A DNA stretch of 13,804 nucleotides, taken from contig JAFASB010000362.1 in NCBI GenBank assembly GCA_019244985.1, forward strand, positions 1-13,804. The letters are read 5' to 3'. This stretch comes from Acidimicrobiia bacterium (GTDB taxonomy: Bacteria > Actinomycetota > Acidimicrobiia > Acidimicrobiales > AC-14). This document shows, one piece after another, positions 13,650 to 13,804 of this stretch; position 1 is the stretch's first letter, and the number at the start of each line of letters is the position of its first letter. The translations under genes were made by a program, and so were the position numbers. Below the pieces are notes generated by a model that was given only the letters and a program-made list of their open reading frames with translations, was not told the origin of the DNA and made no database searches.

Positions 13650-13804
13650 GTGCGTCCACCCTCGGTCGACGCCGTCGCCCGTGAGCTGGCCGACGTCGGC
13701 CTCCCCCACCCGCTGCTCGTGGACGCCGCCCGCGCCGCCATCGCCGCTGGCGATCCGGCGTCGGCTCGGGCCCGCGCCGAGTACCTGCGCCGCGACCTTT
13801 TGAG
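13650..13804 (+). CDS. selA: Probable L-seryl-tRNA(Sec) selenium transferase, N-terminal fragment (window edge)
   Basis: The first 51 codons are visible. The opening RPPSVDAVARELADVGLPHP followed by LLVDAARAAIAAGD resembles the N-terminal helical domain of SelA, which usually begins with a PSVD-type motif and an amphipathic helix. SelA is a PLP enzyme converting seryl-tRNA(Sec) to selenocysteinyl-tRNA(Sec); its PLP domain would lie past the window edge. The GTG at 13650 is chosen because a -10-like TAATCT lies 6 nt upstream and the motif starts immediately. It is divergent from the PBP gene. The call rests on a short stretch, so it could be another protein with a similar helical lead. If it is right, selB, selD and a tRNA-Sec should lie nearby or elsewhere in the genome. 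Confidence 0.55.
   Translation, partial: MRPPSVDAVARELADVGLPHPLLVDAARAAIAAGDPASARARAEYLRRDLL

Noticed and set aside
11178..13709. Very long open frames on both strands over the penicillin-binding protein gene
   Set aside because: Their translations are Arg/Ala/Gly-rich low-complexity strings without motifs. The PBP frame has all catalytic motifs; the rest are high-GC shadows.
1..13804. Mobile element, phage or defence island
   Set aside because: No transposase, integrase, restriction, toxin-antitoxin or terminal repeats seen; composition is uniform and the genes are housekeeping types.

Overview
The window is 13.8 kb of high-GC chromosome that reads as actinobacterial. The evidence is a GlnR-type regulator, a GlnA2-type second glutamine synthetase, a SufR-like Fe-S regulator, many GTG starts and several starts that look leaderless. 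An Acidimicrobiia-like lineage is my best guess, but it rests on general resemblance and no search was run. Coding density is above 95%. I see no tRNA, rRNA, CRISPR array, insertion sequence or integrase, so this looks like core chromosome rather than an island.

Region 1 (1-2721) is a nitrogen-assimilation block. The 5' part of a class I-beta glutamine synthetase (minus strand, cut by the window edge) is divergent from a second, GlnA2-like synthetase. That gene is followed after 20 bp by a GlnR-like OmpR-family regulator. In this regulator a Cys appears to sit where the receiver phospho-acceptor Asp normally is.

Region 2 (2738-5816, minus strand) looks like one transcription unit. In transcription order it holds a SufR-like regulator, an ErpA-type Fe-S carrier, a compact [2Fe-2S]/molybdopterin-subunit fusion of the xanthine dehydrogenase superfamily, RidA, and a 51-residue membrane protein. 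Two sequence anomalies sit here. The oxidoreductase frame has no ATG, GTG or TTG upstream of its first cysteines, only a CTG. ridA is cut by an in-frame TAA at codon 74, with the rest of the protein still readable after it. Divergent from the regulator, 34 bp away, is mrp (Fe-S carrier ATPase), so Fe-S metabolism brackets the region.

Region 3 (7032-8735, minus strand) is a soluble PAS-containing histidine kinase with an N-terminal excisionase/MerR-like helix-turn-helix. Its stop codon shares CTAG with the mrp stop.

Region 4 (8839-13804) holds a NUDT19-like Nudix hydrolase overlapping an MBL-fold hydrolase (both minus), then a membrane-anchored trypsin-like pseudoprotease (plus) convergent with a class A penicillin-binding protein (minus). 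It ends with the start of a probable selA (plus, cut by the edge). From memory, the MBL/Nudix/membrane protease-like/class A PBP grouping recalls the neighbourhood of M. tuberculosis Rv3671c-Rv3682.

The most unusual items are the truncated-looking molybdo-flavoenzyme-type fusion with its interrupted RidA partner, the Asp-to-Cys GlnR, the pseudoprotease, and the histidine kinase with a DNA-binding-like head. None is shown here to be a new system; each is a testable oddity.
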